Source: Branchiostoma belcheri
Taxonomy: Eukaryota > Chordata > Leptocardii > Amphioxiformes > Branchiostomatidae
Length of the DNA: 64,000 nt
Direction: 5' to 3'
Assembly: GCF_001625305.1 (NCBI RefSeq)
Contig: NW_017804009.1
Span: 510,554 to 574,553, forward strand
Within the stretch, counting starts at the first letter, position 1. Each line of letters starts with the position of its first letter. Both the position numbers and the translations under genes were made by a program. Below the pieces are notes generated by a model. It had not been told where the DNA came from. It worked only from the letters and a program-made list of their open reading frames with translations, and ran no database searches. Shown one piece after another: positions 1 through 10,973 of this stretch.

Positions 1-185
1 TTTTGATACTACCTGAAAAGCACTTATGTTAAATTGTGTCCTGTATACATGTATTGTTTCCATGCAAAATGAAATGTAAAAGATTTTAAACATGTCACTG
101 ATGCAAACTTACAGAAGCAGCCTACTCAATTAGCAAGTAATAAACACAAGCAGAGATGATGGTAGTGGCCCCCGAATGCCTGTAG

Positions 186-480
186 ACAGGATGCCCTTTC
201 CTCTCATCGAGCACAATGCAAAAGTCTTCTCGGTGGACCATCCTGACCTGCTGTAATGTCCGAAAGAGTATGTGAACTACATGGAAACCATGTATGCCTA
301 CTTTGGCAACGAATGGGCAAGCCTTCACTCTGGGCCCATGCCGGGAGTGGTATGTGTGTCAACGAAGAAGAATAAGGGGTAGGCGCTCGAGAGAGAATGG
401 AACTGTTGTCCCTCGCAAAGTGTGCTAATCAGCCAGAGTTTGACGTGCTAGCTGAGGCTATGAAGGAGCTAGAGCAGATT
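186..480 (+). pseudogene. Broken ORF fragments of unknown type
   Basis: Two short readable pieces lie here. The first (about 186-345) encodes a peptide with EYVNYMETMYAYFGNEW, interrupted by a TAA stop. The second (about 394-480) encodes MELLSLAKCANQPEF and ends at a TAG. Amino-acid composition looks coding rather than random, but there is no clear start, and I do not recognise the family. They may be decayed exons of a transposon gene, like their neighbours. Confidence 0.2.
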
Positions 481-1084
481 TAGGTGTGGCCCCCTTGGAG
501 GATGGTGAGGAACTTCAAGAAGAGACAGAAACACAAATCTCCCTTCCATGGCTTCAACAAGAGGGTTGGGAGAAAGACTTATCACTTCCAACATGCACAT
601 CAAAATCGACCACAACTGAAGTAGACTCATCATCAGAACACATCCGCAGCTACTCCTTCCTCTTCTCATCAGCGTCACAATCAGAACGGACAGAACTACC
701 AGAGGTTATGCAAGCCGAGGACCTTCAGAGACGCCACCACATCCAACCATGCAGACAGACCATCACAGACAAAACACCACATACATCCCTAGTAAACAAA
801 GGGCGCAACAAGAAAAAAGCACCAGTACCTTTCACAGCGCCGCGGTGCAGCGTGCGCTGAGATCTTCCTCCACGTGGAGTTCTGACTGGGACTCGCTCAA
901 GGAATATTTCTTTGACGGTGACACTTCGGAGCTGAAGGCCAAGGGTGTGTCTTTCCGGGCATCCGGTGATACGTCACGATCGGCGAAGATGTGCTTAAGA
1001 TACAGGTACTCGGGGTCATAGTTCGCGTCGCGTGAAAAAAAAAAACAGCACTCCATGCCACGCTAGATTTTGACCATCTTCGCT

Positions 1085-1435
1085 TGTGAAAATGTCCGGC
1101 AAAAAAAGGTGTCTGCCTCCACCTGGGCCCATGAAGAGACCAAGCTGTTGCTATCCCTGTGGGGCCGGGAAGAAACGCAGAAGAAAAATGGGAAAGGTTC
1201 ATAAGTTCATAAAAACAAGGACATCTATGACGAGATTTCCCGCGGCATGGCCGAGCATGGTTTTGAGAAGAATTGTGCCCAGTGTCGTAACAAGATCAAG
1301 AACCTCACCAGCAAGTATCGGGTGGTGTGTGACCTCAACCGAAAGAGCGGCAACAACAGGTCCACCATGCCGCTCTTCGATGAGCTGGACACGATTCTAC
1401 ATGACCATCCGAGCTACCGCCCTGTGACGTTTTAA
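1085..1435 (+). pseudogene. Trihelix / Myb-SANT-like DNA-binding domain, interrupted by a stop
   Basis: The frame beginning near 1085 reads STWAHEETKLLLSLWGREE, hits a TAA at about 1208, then continues in the same frame with NKDIYDEISRGMAEHGF, KNCAQCRNKIKNLTSKYR and MPLFDELDTILHDHP to a TAA at 1433. The spaced tryptophans, the K-x-K-N-L-x-x-x-Y helix and the terminal F-DELDTIL-P are typical of Myb_DNA-bind_4 (trihelix) domains. These occur in host transcription factors and in accessory proteins of Harbinger-type transposons. The internal stop suggests a decayed copy. There is no intron signal around the stop that would rescue it. Confidence 0.55.
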
Positions 1436-1839
1436 GTTCCTGCAAGTAATTATCAGCACCAGGTTTTCAAACTACACACCATGGACAGCGGGACATACAA
1501 TACACATGGACTTTTATCAATTTACGTCAGGCTCCAGAGGGTAAGCTGCGACCTGCGAAACATCGCCATGCTGGAAACAAGGAGATCCATTGAGATTGAC
1601 TTACAAATCATCACTATGATTGTAACTAATGTAAGGATGGCGCCGGAAGCGAAACGTGAAGCTGTCCTTCAGAAGCTTCACAACTGTCCGAGGTATGACA
1701 TGATGTCTTTTCAAGAAAGCCACAATAGGTGCCCGTAGAAGGTACAGTTACATTTATCGAGAAACCATATTTTTGTATTGTAGGCATGCTGTACATGTTA
1801 ATCGATGTTGGCTATTTTGTATTTACACGCTCGTTCCGT

Positions 1840-1950
1840 CAGGATCAAGACCGCTTCGTTACCCCTGTAAGAATGATTAAAAGATTAAAAGGAATTAACC
1901 CGAACAAGTCAATGGGGCTTGATGATATACATCTTAGAGTACTGAAATAG
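1840..1950 (+). mobile_element. LINE reverse transcriptase fragment
   Basis: The frame reads RMIKRLKGINPNKSMGLDDIHLRVLK, then TAG. This matches the conserved start of non-LTR reverse transcriptases (N-P-N-K-x-x-G-x-D-x-I-x-x-R-V-L-K) of the CR1/L2/Jockey type. Only about 35 codons are left, with no catalytic residues. It is a 5'-truncated relic. Confidence 0.55.
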
Positions 1951-3080
1951 ACTGGCCATGCGATAGACTGTCCCATGACCCAAAGTGACACAGCCGGTGC
2001 CATTTTATACACGGAAAAGACTGTCACATTGTCAATATTATTAGATACAAATTCCAGCCTTTTGATATTTTTTCAGAAAGGACAGTTCTTTGCCTGGGAC
2101 AAAAAGAACCTGTCATGCAATGACAACATCGACCACGGCGACGAAAAAATATAGACGAATAGCATAGACGAAATAATATGATCCATGGAATCATTGCATA
2201 CGCCAACAACTTGTTCAAGTTGAAGCGTTGCAGCCAGGACACCGAAACTCCAGTAACGAGGCTAGAAAGGCTGGGAGTTCCTATCGCGAGAGACCCGGAC
2301 TCTCTAGGACGTAATCCGTCAGACATGTTACAAGCAAATCCCGAGAATGGAAAAAACTCGAGGCAACATTGTCAGCGTGGAAGGGCAAAACTCCTTCATG
2401 CCTTTAGGTTACTACAGAACCGAGCAGTCCGAGAAATGTCAGTTCCAAGAAGAGAGGACTAACGTACACACCAGGCAAGTGACCGACATATAGGCAGCCC
2501 AGTTTGTCACAGGCTACACCTGGCAGCATCACAGGCGGCCAAGGACATCCCTAGTTAGTTTCTAGGAGAGGTAACAGAAACCAATGACAACGATCCCACT
2601 CACCTCAAAATTGTCTATCTTCAGAGATGAAAAAAAGAAAACAAAAATTGCTTTAAGTAACATTGAAGCAGGTGTGCTGTTTCTGTGGACAAGAGATTTG
2701 TATTCGCTTTGGCGAATGTATTTCCGATATCTAACAAGTACTTCACGCTGACCAATCACAATGAGATTTGTATAGCTCTAAATACTTTGGCTAAAACTTT
2801 TTTTTGCAAACTGATTTGGCGCATGACATGGACATTTCCATAATAAATCTGGTTGTTATTATTCGTTGTTGTTACTTTACCTAGGTTCCATCCGGTTTAT
2901 ATTTTTATTTTTAAATCGCAATTTAAAATGTTGGTAGTTTTTATCTGCTCTATGTATTTTAAATATTGTCATAATTGTAAATGTTGGCTTCATGTTTTGA
3001 ATTTCATCGAACATGTCAAATAAAGCTGAATCTGAAAGATGGGCTTAAGAGTGCACAAGACCTGAACAGCAGGAAACAGA

Positions 3081-3542
3081 ATGCATCTGAAGAAACAATG
3101 TTTGCCCTTGGGTGGGATGTTGACAGCTATAAAGAGAAAGAGAGAGAAAATTGAGACGGTTGTGGGAGAACTGTTAAACACGTTGGAGGACATGATTTCA
3201 ACACTGGCAAGGGATAACTACCCTTCAGGACTGGGAAAGCTACTAGAACAGCTGCAGTTTTACCTCAAAGGCGTATACTCCAAGAAGAGGGAGGCAGCCA
3301 GCCATCTCTTGATCTTTATGATCAGTGATGAGCAACGGGCCCAGAAACCGTACGCCATACCAGTCAGGATCCTGCCATGCAGAGTGGTGAAAGATGCCCA
3401 GCTACGGAGCCTCAAGGATGAACTGCGGAGGGCCATAGTCCAAAGACACATGGGAAAACATGTGCACTGTGGTCAGAAAAGGAGCACGGAAACTAAGAAA
3501 ACAATGGGGCACGAAAGAAGAACAACTGAAACGGTTATATGA
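3081..3542 (+). CDS. Conserved-looking 153-aa ORF, family not identified
   Basis: ATG at 3081 opens a 153-codon frame. The first part is helical and charged (KRKREKIETVVGELLNTLEDM, LGKLLEQLQFYLKG). The second part has PYAIPVRILPCRVVKDAQLR followed by a charged helix. The latter style (P-Y-A-I/L-P-V-x-x-L-P) recalls repetitive, transposon-associated proteins of lancelets and cnidarians, but I cannot name the family. A splice donor may lie near 3459, after which composition becomes less protein-like. It could be one exon of a larger gene; the upstream intergenic stretch 2480-3060 shows nothing clear. Confidence 0.35.
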   Translation: MHLKKQCLPLGGMLTAIKRKREKIETVVGELLNTLEDMISTLARDNYPSGLGKLLEQLQFYLKGVYSKKREAASHLLIFMISDEQRAQKPYAIPVRILPCRVVKDAQLRSLKDELRRAIVQRHMGKHVHCGQKRSTETKKTMGHERRTTETVI

Positions 3543-4087
3543 AGCAGAAGAACCAATGAGGAGGGATATGACATCTGACTGATCAAAGTTTAAGTACATA
3601 TTGTATATTATGCTAATTGCAGGGGGCGATTTGTACCACAACAAGAAAACAAAATTAAGAAAAGTACTCCAGGTCGATGAGACAGAAAATATTTCGTCAG
3701 TCGACCAGATTGACATGGGGGCCCACACAGGCATTAACAAGACCCAGGACGCCATCACAAGGTTCTTTTGGCACGGAATGTCAACACAAAATCTACTAGT
3801 AGGTTTTAAACCTATGGACTTTATTTGTCTACTGCTAACACCGATAGGGTGACTCTGGCATATCATTAGACCGAGCATAGATGCAATGCTAAATAGTGGA
3901 ATACTAAAACAAAATCTCAAATATGTTGAGACGAAAAAATATTCTATATGGACATATTTTTCAACACACTGTACGCAATGCAACATTTAGTTAACAAAAT
4001 ATACGCTCACAAAAAACGTGATGTTGAAAAGGGGTAAGCCACAACAGCACACTACGTATTTGTATGTTTGTAGGATATAAGTATTGA

Positions 4088-4799
4088 AATAACTGACGGC
4101 GGAACTGGCCGCCATAAAGGGGCAGTTCGAGCGGAATGCTCCCCGCCAGAATCCTACTAGTACTAGGTCTAGGCCTCGTGGCCGTCCGGACGATAAGTGG
4201 TCCCCTGACGGGCGGCCGTTCTGCCGTCGCTGCGATGGCCTCGGCCATTTTGAGCGCGAGTGTTTTGCGCAGTCGAGGCCATACCGCCCTAATACGTATA
4301 CAAACCCGGCTCCGTCCCCCGCTCAACAGGGAAACTAGCCAGTCCCACAACTAGTAAAGCCGGCCGAGTGGGACGAGGCGACAGGTCGCGTGCCTTTGTA
4401 AATAAATGTAGTGTAGATACTAACCCTTGCCAGAATGACAATAATACACATGGCGACACTAGCCTATTTATTAGGACCGTGGGAAAGCAGCCAGTTGTCT
4501 CTGCAATATTTGATGGCGTCCCAGTGGACTGTCTGCTTGATACTGGGAGCCAGGTAACGACGATCAGTAAAGTGTTCTTCTTCCGAAATTTCGGGAAACA
4601 GAGAGAACGACTGCAAGACGCGAGCAGTTGGCTGTCTGTTTTGACGAAGTGGTTACTTTTCACATATTTCCACCACCTGGAAGATATGTATCCAGTCTAT
4701 ATGTCCATGTCAACTTCTAAAGGTGCCAGTGCCAATACTACTGTCACTGGGACTGGGCCTGCCAATACTACTGCCACTGCTCGAGTTATGCCGGTGTAA
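4088..4799 (+). mobile_element. Ty3/gypsy retrotransposon relic: Gag zinc knuckle and aspartic protease
   Basis: The first frame (about 4088-4338) is basic and proline-rich and ends with a CCHC zinc knuckle, FCRRCDGLGHFEREC, the nucleocapsid motif that binds RNA. It ends at TAG 4336. A following frame (4368-4799) holds the retropepsin active site CLLDTGSQVTTIS, so the order Gag-NC to protease is as in Ty3/gypsy Gag-Pol. The stop between them and the loss of similarity after about 4580 show decay. No LTRs were recognised nearby. Confidence 0.65.
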
Positions 4800-4824
4800 C
4801 TGAATTCAAACACGCCATGGATTT

Positions 4825-4883
4825 AGGTCCGGACTCATAAGGTCCGGAGCTGAACCTAAACCTCTGGTTATGAGTCCGGACCT
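4825..4883. repeat. 15-bp inverted repeat (hairpin)
   Basis: AGGTCCGGACTCATA at 4825-4839 is the exact reverse complement of the bases at 4869-4883, with a 29-bp loop that itself contains a further AGGTCCGG copy. It is probably the remnant of a small foldback element. Confidence 0.6.
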
Positions 4884-5109
4884 TAAACTGAACGTGGGTT
4901 TAGGTCCGCATCCCTAATGGCAACTGTGGGAGGATACTGTTGCCAGCATCGATGCACACATGCTACGAGACAACAGCAAACGGCGCTTCCGGACTCGTGA
5001 AGTTCCGGATTGGACAGACGATGACTTGTGCAACAGGGCAGCTTCAACCAGGGAGACTCACAACAAGCCAACCATGAGATTGCAGCAACCCAGCTTCCAC
5101 GGATCCAGG

Positions 5110-5275
5110 CAGCTGAGCAATGTGCAGCCAAGCTGACATTGGGATGCAAGGAAAAAAAGGAACTCGGCATGATTCAATGCCAGGAATGCCTCTCCTGTTA
5201 CCACCACAATTGTGTTCCGGTTCCAGAATCAGAGAACTGGCAATCACTGCCATTCCAATGCTGCGCCAACAACAA
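5110..5275 (+). pseudogene. Degenerate PHD-finger-like fragment
   Basis: Within an open frame (5028-5357), the segment MIQCQECLSCYHHNCV followed by W-Q-S-L-P-F-Q-C-C resembles the middle and end of a PHD zinc finger (C-x2-C, C-Y-H-x2-C, W-x5-C). The first Cys pair is poorly placed. PHD fingers of this style often occur in transposon-encoded proteins of invertebrates. No splice structure or start could be fixed. Confidence 0.3.
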
Positions 5276-6208
5276 AGCTCTGGTCTACGAATCTGTTCCC
5301 AACATAACGATAGTATTTGCCAAAAACAGTTACTACTACGACGGAGGACAAAGTCATTAGAACATTCCTGTTGTGACCTATGCGGAGATAAGTAAGCACT
5401 ACCATGGAATGCTTCAAAACATCTATCACCCACATCAGAACTTTCCGATGAGGAACTATTAAATTAAAAAAAAAAACTACTTGTTGTTCGCCATCCACCC
5501 CGCCAACATGGACGACTTTGCCAGAGGAACTTCAACCGCGGCCGCGCCAAGGAGAATAAAATCCATAAAAGACTTCCAGAGATTGCAACGTGATCCTGTG
5601 ATCTTTCTGACCCTGCGCGCATACAATGGTTGTATGCTATATTGAATCGGCATAACACACGCACGTTGATAATTCTCCGTCGCATTTTCAAAACTATTTT
5701 GCGCTCGCAATTTTTTTCGTGCCAGTGGCAGGTCGTCCCCAACGAGCAACCAAAGGTAAAGCCCGGTAGATGTTTCGCCTGTTGGACTGCAAATTTGTTT
5801 TCAAATTTTTGCATTGTTCGCATCGAGAAACAGCATTGTGTACACCCTTTGCCATTCCGTTCTGTATACTCGAAAACTGTACTGGCCACACTTTTAAAAC
5901 CTTTGTATGTAATTCGTGTATTTGTTATTGTTCGTCTTTTTCATATGGGCCTTTGGTCTGAAACAAAGAATAGATAAACAAGATACTTAAATGTGTGAAA
6001 TATGTGAGCCTTACATGGATGACACAATGGTTCACTGTGACGGCTTTGCCCAGGTGCCTTGTTCCACAGGCCGTTCTTCCTGTGGATGCCATATATAGGA
6101 TGTGGGCTGTACAACTGAGGTGTGTCAACTCACAGTGCAGCGGACACAGGTTGGTAACTGTTACCTGTTCTTTATTTATTGACTTGTTTTTTTTTCCTGC
6201 ATTGAGGA

Positions 6209-6325
6209 GCTGCTGGAGGTCGCAAGACACACCTATCCTTCTGGTGATGAGGCTTGGTTGTTGACAAACCAGAATATAAACCACCCAACTGTGGGAGTCA
6301 ATGACCTCTTCGACGACAAGCCGTG
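6209..6325 (+). CDS. Possible terminal exon, unknown product
   Basis: A pyrimidine-rich tract (T8 with CC) runs into an AG near 6207, followed by an open frame ELLEVARHTYPSGDEAWLL ... NDLFDDKP and a TGA. The acceptor-like context and protein-like composition suggest the last exon of a small gene. A Cys-containing stretch (CEICEPYMDDTMVHCDG) at about 5997-6050 could be an upstream exon. Function unknown. Confidence 0.25.
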
Positions 6326-6376
6326 AGACCAGCCACCACCACACAAGCCGTGAAGTGTCCGACAAACCGAAAAGCA

Positions 6377-6835
6377 ATGTGGTACGAAACGATTGAGTCT
6401 TATAAGAAGAGAGCAAGAGAGAGAGAGAGAGCCGCTGATGAGGCCTCGGCAAAGTTCAAGAAGAGGCGGAAAGTCGGAAAAGCGGTGCTGTGGGGAATAT
6501 GGTCCTGGGAGGCCATCAAAGAATTTGAACCCTGGCCAGACGGGAAAGTACTAGTAGTCAGTTGGATGGCATACGCCAAGGAGAAAGGTGTGCATAACAA
6601 GCAGGGGAAACCAGCGAGCCATGGTGGGCAGATCATTCAGGATTGGTTGGTCCAGGAGGGTGTCAACATACATCGCTTCCAGTCAGCTGTGAAATCACAG
6701 AATACCACCACTCCAAGGCCTCGGCGCAGGAAACAACGCATCCCAAACTCAGGAGATGTCTCCATGCCAACTCCCCGAGCAGCAAATGAGATGAGGAAAA
6801 GTCTTGTCATAATGATCAAACATAGGGAGAAATGA
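6377..6835 (+). CDS. Basic 152-aa protein, unknown
   Basis: ATG at 6377 starts a 152-codon ORF. It begins with a charged helix (SYKKRARERERAADEASAKF-KKRRK, nuclear-localisation-like). A central W-rich part follows (LWGIWSWEAIKEFEPWPDG), then SHGGQIIQDWLVQEGVNIHRF, and a basic Pro/Arg tail (PRPRRRKQRIP). An in-frame GTG lies upstream, but ATG 6377 is the natural start. I do not recognise a family. Given surrounding transposon relics, it may be a transposon accessory protein; a host gene is possible. Confidence 0.4.
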   Translation: MWYETIESYKKRARERERAADEASAKFKKRRKVGKAVLWGIWSWEAIKEFEPWPDGKVLVVSWMAYAKEKGVHNKQGKPASHGGQIIQDWLVQEGVNIHRFQSAVKSQNTTTPRPRRRKQRIPNSGDVSMPTPRAANEMRKSLVIMIKHREK

Positions 6836-7230
6836 TTGTTCCGCAAGAATTCGAGACAATGGTTTTTGATGCTGAAAGTGGTTAAGTACATGTGAAGCGA
6901 TTCAATGTGGATGGTAGTAAGCATCATTTGGCAGACGTCAGGAGTAGGAGCCTGAAGGAGCAGGAAGGAGTTTATGAGGACGGGGGACACGGGATGGACA
7001 ACAGTACGATGAAATGGAGGCAAGTGCTGTCAAGGAAAGACTCAATGAATATTCATCTTCAATGGAGTAGATGGAAACATCACTGCTAAGGAGGAAAATA
7101 TAAGCCCAGATCATTGACGTTGGGAAGTATACTGCCGGACTATCAGACATGTAGATTGTCAGCTGCTGATCCCCTCAGGTCAGCTACAGATTATATGTAC
7201 AGAAGGGGCAATGATATTTTGTAACAGCAG

Positions 7231-7465
7231 GACAGTCCAACTTTCGGGGAGACAACGCCTGGCGGGGCCCAGAAAACTCCATGAGTCCGGCCGCCGGACA
7301 GTTCAACTTTCGGGGAGACAACTCCTGGCGGGGCCCAGACAACTCCGTGAGTCCGGCCGCCGGACAGTCCAACTTTCGGGGAGACAACTCCTGGCGGGGC
7401 CCAGACAACTCCGTGAGTCCGGCCGCCGGACAGTCCAACTTTCGGGGAGACAACTGGCGGGGAGT
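7231..7465. repeat. 66-bp tandem repeat, about 3.5 copies, GC-rich
   Basis: The unit begins GACAGTCCAACTTTCGGGGA and recurs at 7231, 7297, 7363 and 7429 with few differences. The period is a multiple of three, which keeps several frames open on both strands; these ORFs are by-products of the repeat. Confidence 0.85.
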
Positions 7466-7883
7466 AACTGCAGTAACTGCTGTGCACATTGAACCTTCAC
7501 GACAAGCTGGAGAAAGATGATTTCCCCCTGCCGTACCAACTTGAGAACGTTGCAATACAACGATAGAAAATGTTGGTCATCAATTGCAAGGTCAACTAAT
7601 GCACTTGTCCTTTACTATCTAAAATTGGTTATGTATCGGGTGTTCATGCCTCCCTGTCATGGCTCGGCATGCTGATCGGGATAAATGTTAAACAAATTGA
7701 GGGTTAGAACTTTCAGGATGAATAATTGCCTTGCTATTGAATTATATACACATGACACATAAGATTTCACACAGGCCCAGCGGCGGGTTTTCCTACATAG
7801 GCATGAAGAAAAGTGGCAGAAACGCCCAGAGAGACTGAGGGGACGAAACAAAATTGTTTTCTACCTGCCACATCACTGATCTG

Positions 7884-7971
7884 CTATCAACTGTGCGGGC
7901 ACGTCAACAGCGGCCCAACAGAAAGACCTATCAACTGTGCGGGCACGTCAACAGCGGCCCAACAGAAAGAC
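7884..7971. repeat. 44-bp perfect direct duplication
   Basis: The segment starting CTATCAACTGTGCGGGCACG occurs twice back to back (7884 and 7928). Confidence 0.85.
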
Positions 7972-8331
7972 CATCTTACATAAAATGACAAACATCACTT
8001 TTTATGTACACTAGATCAAAGATCACCCTATCGGTACCCCCGACACGTTGCTGGACCACATCAAAAGGAGCTGCCGAGCAAATCTATCATTGCACTTCTA
8101 GGCGATATTTGAGAGTGTATCAAGCTGGGCGGTAATCAGCTGGACGGCCATCTTGTCGCCGAGCGTGCTCAGCTGGAAGTCGACAAGCAGAAATGGTACA
8201 ATCAAAAGTTCTGATAGTTCACTACAATTTATTATTATCCACATGGTAAGAAACAACGTTGAATAAAACATGAGAATCATTTAAAAAAATTAGTCCATTA
8301 ATCAACAACTGACAGTGGTTTTCCTTTCCAG

Positions 8332-8467
8332 TTGATAGGCTGGAACATCGACCAGGGTCGAACTGGAGCCCTGGAGAAAGCCATGTCTGACATTGGGGTC
8401 AGCTTCTGGATCAGAAAAGAAGGCACGGCACTGGGACCTAGCGCATACAAGTGGAAAACACTGACTG
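8332..8467 (+). CDS. Internal exon of an unknown gene (possibly decayed)
   Basis: TTTTCCTTTCCAG precedes and GTAAGT follows an open frame beginning LIGWNIDQGRTGALEKAMSD and containing GVSFWIRKEGTALG. Borders are phase 0 at the start and phase 1 at the end. The same phases are seen in the exon at 9071-9242, so they could belong to one gene only if another exon lies between. The family is not recognised. Confidence 0.4.
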
Positions 8468-8483
8468 GTAAGTTTTAATTACA

Positions 8484-8560
8484 GTAATTCCAAGAACAAA
8501 CTAGGGTGTCATCTATGTGCCCTGGTTCCCGGGTACAGTTTAAGCCAGAAGGAAACGAAT
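8484..8560 (+). repeat. First copy of a dispersed segment, second copy at 10628-10712
   Basis: About 75 bp beginning near AATTCCAAGAACAAACT and including GTGCCCTGGTTCCCGGGTAC is repeated at 10628-10712 with few changes. One frame reads KLWCHLCALVPGYSFSQ in the second copy; the first copy has a substitution (W to G). Confidence 0.7.
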
Positions 8561-8849
8561 GAATGTACATAGACTAGCTTACATGGCATGGAAATTCACT
8601 TTGACATAGATGGCAGAGACGTCTCCCATCTGTGTTATGTCCGTATCGGTGTCAATCCTGCTCACCGGACAGCAGAACCACACGAGGTCAATTCCGTTTC
8701 GAAATATGTAAACGGAGTTCGAACTTATGTGGCTTTCATCACATTATTATTGACACCAGATGTGTCGCTGGGGGGCGGTCACCACTAATAGTTCCTACAC
8801 TTGCCCCCCCTTTACAAAAAGGAAACGCTATGCCTAGGAAATAAAAACG

Positions 8850-9018
8850 GTTACTAGATCTACTGTCGAAATCAGATCTGCTAGAGGCCAATCGTGACTA
8901 CTTCTCTACCAACGCCTTTGACATTGGCCGTACCAACCTCGTGAAACATCGCATAGACATGGGCGATGCTAAGCCCATTAGACAACGACCGTACCATACT
9001 CCCGTCCACCGTGACTAC
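8850..9018 (+). mobile_element. Ty3/gypsy Pol fragment (start of reverse transcriptase)
   Basis: The frame reads YFSTNAFDIGRTNLVKHRID followed by GDAKPIRQRPYHTPVHR. This is the hallmark stretch just upstream of gypsy reverse transcriptase fingers (T-x-L-V-x-H-x-I-D-T-G-x-x-x-P-I-R-Q-x-P). Similarity ends at about 9018; no catalytic YxDD motif follows, so this is an isolated fragment. Confidence 0.65.
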
Positions 9019-9070
9019 AGGATCCTAAAGGCCGTGCTGAATGCATCTAGTGGGCATTTTGAGTTTCCAG

Positions 9071-9242
9071 CATGCCAAGGACAAATTCACTCCGGACGTC
9101 CAGTACCTGCGCCACCCACCGGCCGACCAGAGCTCCACTCAGTACAAGCCCACCCCTCCGGAAAACCGCCAGTGCCTCCTTACAACATGGTTGGAGGACC
9201 TCGACAATGGAAACACCCCAATACAACAAGACTTCAACATTG
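9071..9242 (+). CDS. Internal exon of an unknown gene
   Basis: GTTTCCAG precedes and GTAAGT follows a 172-nt open segment encoding HAKDKFTPDVQYLRHPPADQ and ending with CLLTTWLEDLDNGNT...DFNI. Hydrophilic, Pro/Gln-rich, not recognised. It directly follows the gypsy fragment, so the gene is probably interrupted or decayed. Confidence 0.4.
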
Positions 9243-10231
9243 GTAAGTATAAACCTAGTATGTACACGGTATCAAATGTTATGACATGGTACATAGACAC
9301 ATACACACGTACACAGTACATGATTGTTACCGGTATGAAGGAATCATCACTAGCAGTGCCGATGTTCGACGAGGCTAGGAAATTCTGTGCCAAGCTTTTC
9401 AACTCAAGACCCTGTGCGTCACAGTACACCACCTGCAGACAGGGGAGTTAGACTAACAGATGCCGTTGTTAATGAGACAGGGATGGCTGTAGTGGAATAA
9501 TTCATAGACCTGGGAGCCTGCACCTAATCCTTCGGTGATTCCTACCCACTCTCAACACACCATCCCAGCCCCCTATTGTTTCACATCATTCTGATATATT
9601 GTTTACAGTACACTGGTGCATGCAGTTGTGGTCCCTCACAACATGGAAAGCCCAACATCTTTATTATAGAAACTGTGGAACTGTGACAAATTGTCACAGC
9701 ACCCTGAGAACACGTGGCGAGACACGAGTACTCCACCTCTGGCAGCTGGTACATGATGCTAGGGAGAGCGCTTGTCATATGAAGAAGGACACGCTGAAGA
9801 TGCTGATCCAAATTGAAGGTCAGTGACCTTTGAACTTTCATGTGCCACCTTTATCATGTGCCACCTTTAAGGAACAGTATTCATTCTAACCACATTTTAA
9901 TGTAAGAAGTAAAAAAAAAAGATGTATGGTGAGCGGGCGTGTTCGTATCTCAGACATTTAGTTACACCATATTGTTATATATTTAGAAATAATAAAAGTC
10001 AACGTATATATTTTGACTTTAATATATCCTTGAAGCGTAATCTATCGGAAAGTAGCACTATCTTAAAGATCCTTTTATGTCATACACAGCATGTACATGT
10101 AGTCCTCTCAATAATCAAGATGGTCCTACAGAGTGTTAACAGGAATGAAATCTGTCTACCATATCTGATTCAATATTATTCCTTTCTTCTTTTGCACCTG
10201 TGGAACTGGGAGGAGTTTGCGAGATCAATGG

Positions 10232-10575
10232 TTGTCAGCAAAGAAACATCAGGTGCCATTGGACTGCACATGCGGCGCCGGATCAGGAATGATCTCTACT
10301 ATCGCCTCAAGGTTAATGAGGCTGAACCAAAATTATAATAGAATACTAATTGTTACATAGTTACATAACTGCCTTCTTTCCAATGATTTCAAAGGTTTGT
10401 CAGCAAAGAAACATCAGGGGCCATTGGACTACACATGCGGCGCCGGATTGGGAATGATCTCTACTATTGCCTGAAGTTCACTGAGGCTGAAGCAACATTA
10501 TAATAGAATACTAATTGTTACAGAACTGCCTTCTATCCAATGATTTCAAAGCTTTGTCAGCAAAAATATCAGGAA
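10232..10575 (+). repeat. 165-bp tandem duplication with a third partial copy
   Basis: TTGTCAGCAAAGAAACATCAG starts copies at 10232, 10397 and (truncated) 10554. The unit carries a short frame SGAIGLHMRRRIRNDLYYRL; the second copy has substitutions that change but do not remove this frame. Confidence 0.75.
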
Positions 10576-10627
10576 AATTGCTAAAAAGACAAAACATCAC
10601 CTGACTAAGTATTGCTGGATTTGGACC

Positions 10628-10712
10628 GGGCAAGTAATTCTAAGAACAAACTCTGGTGTCATCTATGTGCCCTGGTTCCCGGGTACAGTTTTAGCCAGAA
10701 TGAACCTACGAC
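10628..10712 (+). repeat. Second copy of the 8484-8560 segment
   Basis: See the entry at 8484. It is followed by an open frame (about 10707-10969) encoding YDEFIGGYLKLSTLADGEKS to a TGA, which lacks any Met start. Confidence 0.65.
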
Positions 10713-10973
10713 GAGTTCATTGGCGGCTATCTGAAACTTTCAACGCTGGCCGACGGAGAAAAATCCGTATTCCATGAAGCGCTGCTGCCTGATCCAGTCC
10801 GATGTCTGTCTGTACGTAGAGATTACGCACAAGGACGCATAACCTGGGTCAGGTTCACCACATGTGCTCACACTGGCTACTCCAACACGCCGAATACGAC
10901 CACCGCCCAAGGCAGAAGGGAGCCAGCGGACGGCCTCCCCTCCGGGAAAATGCCAGGTATCTGACTACGACAG

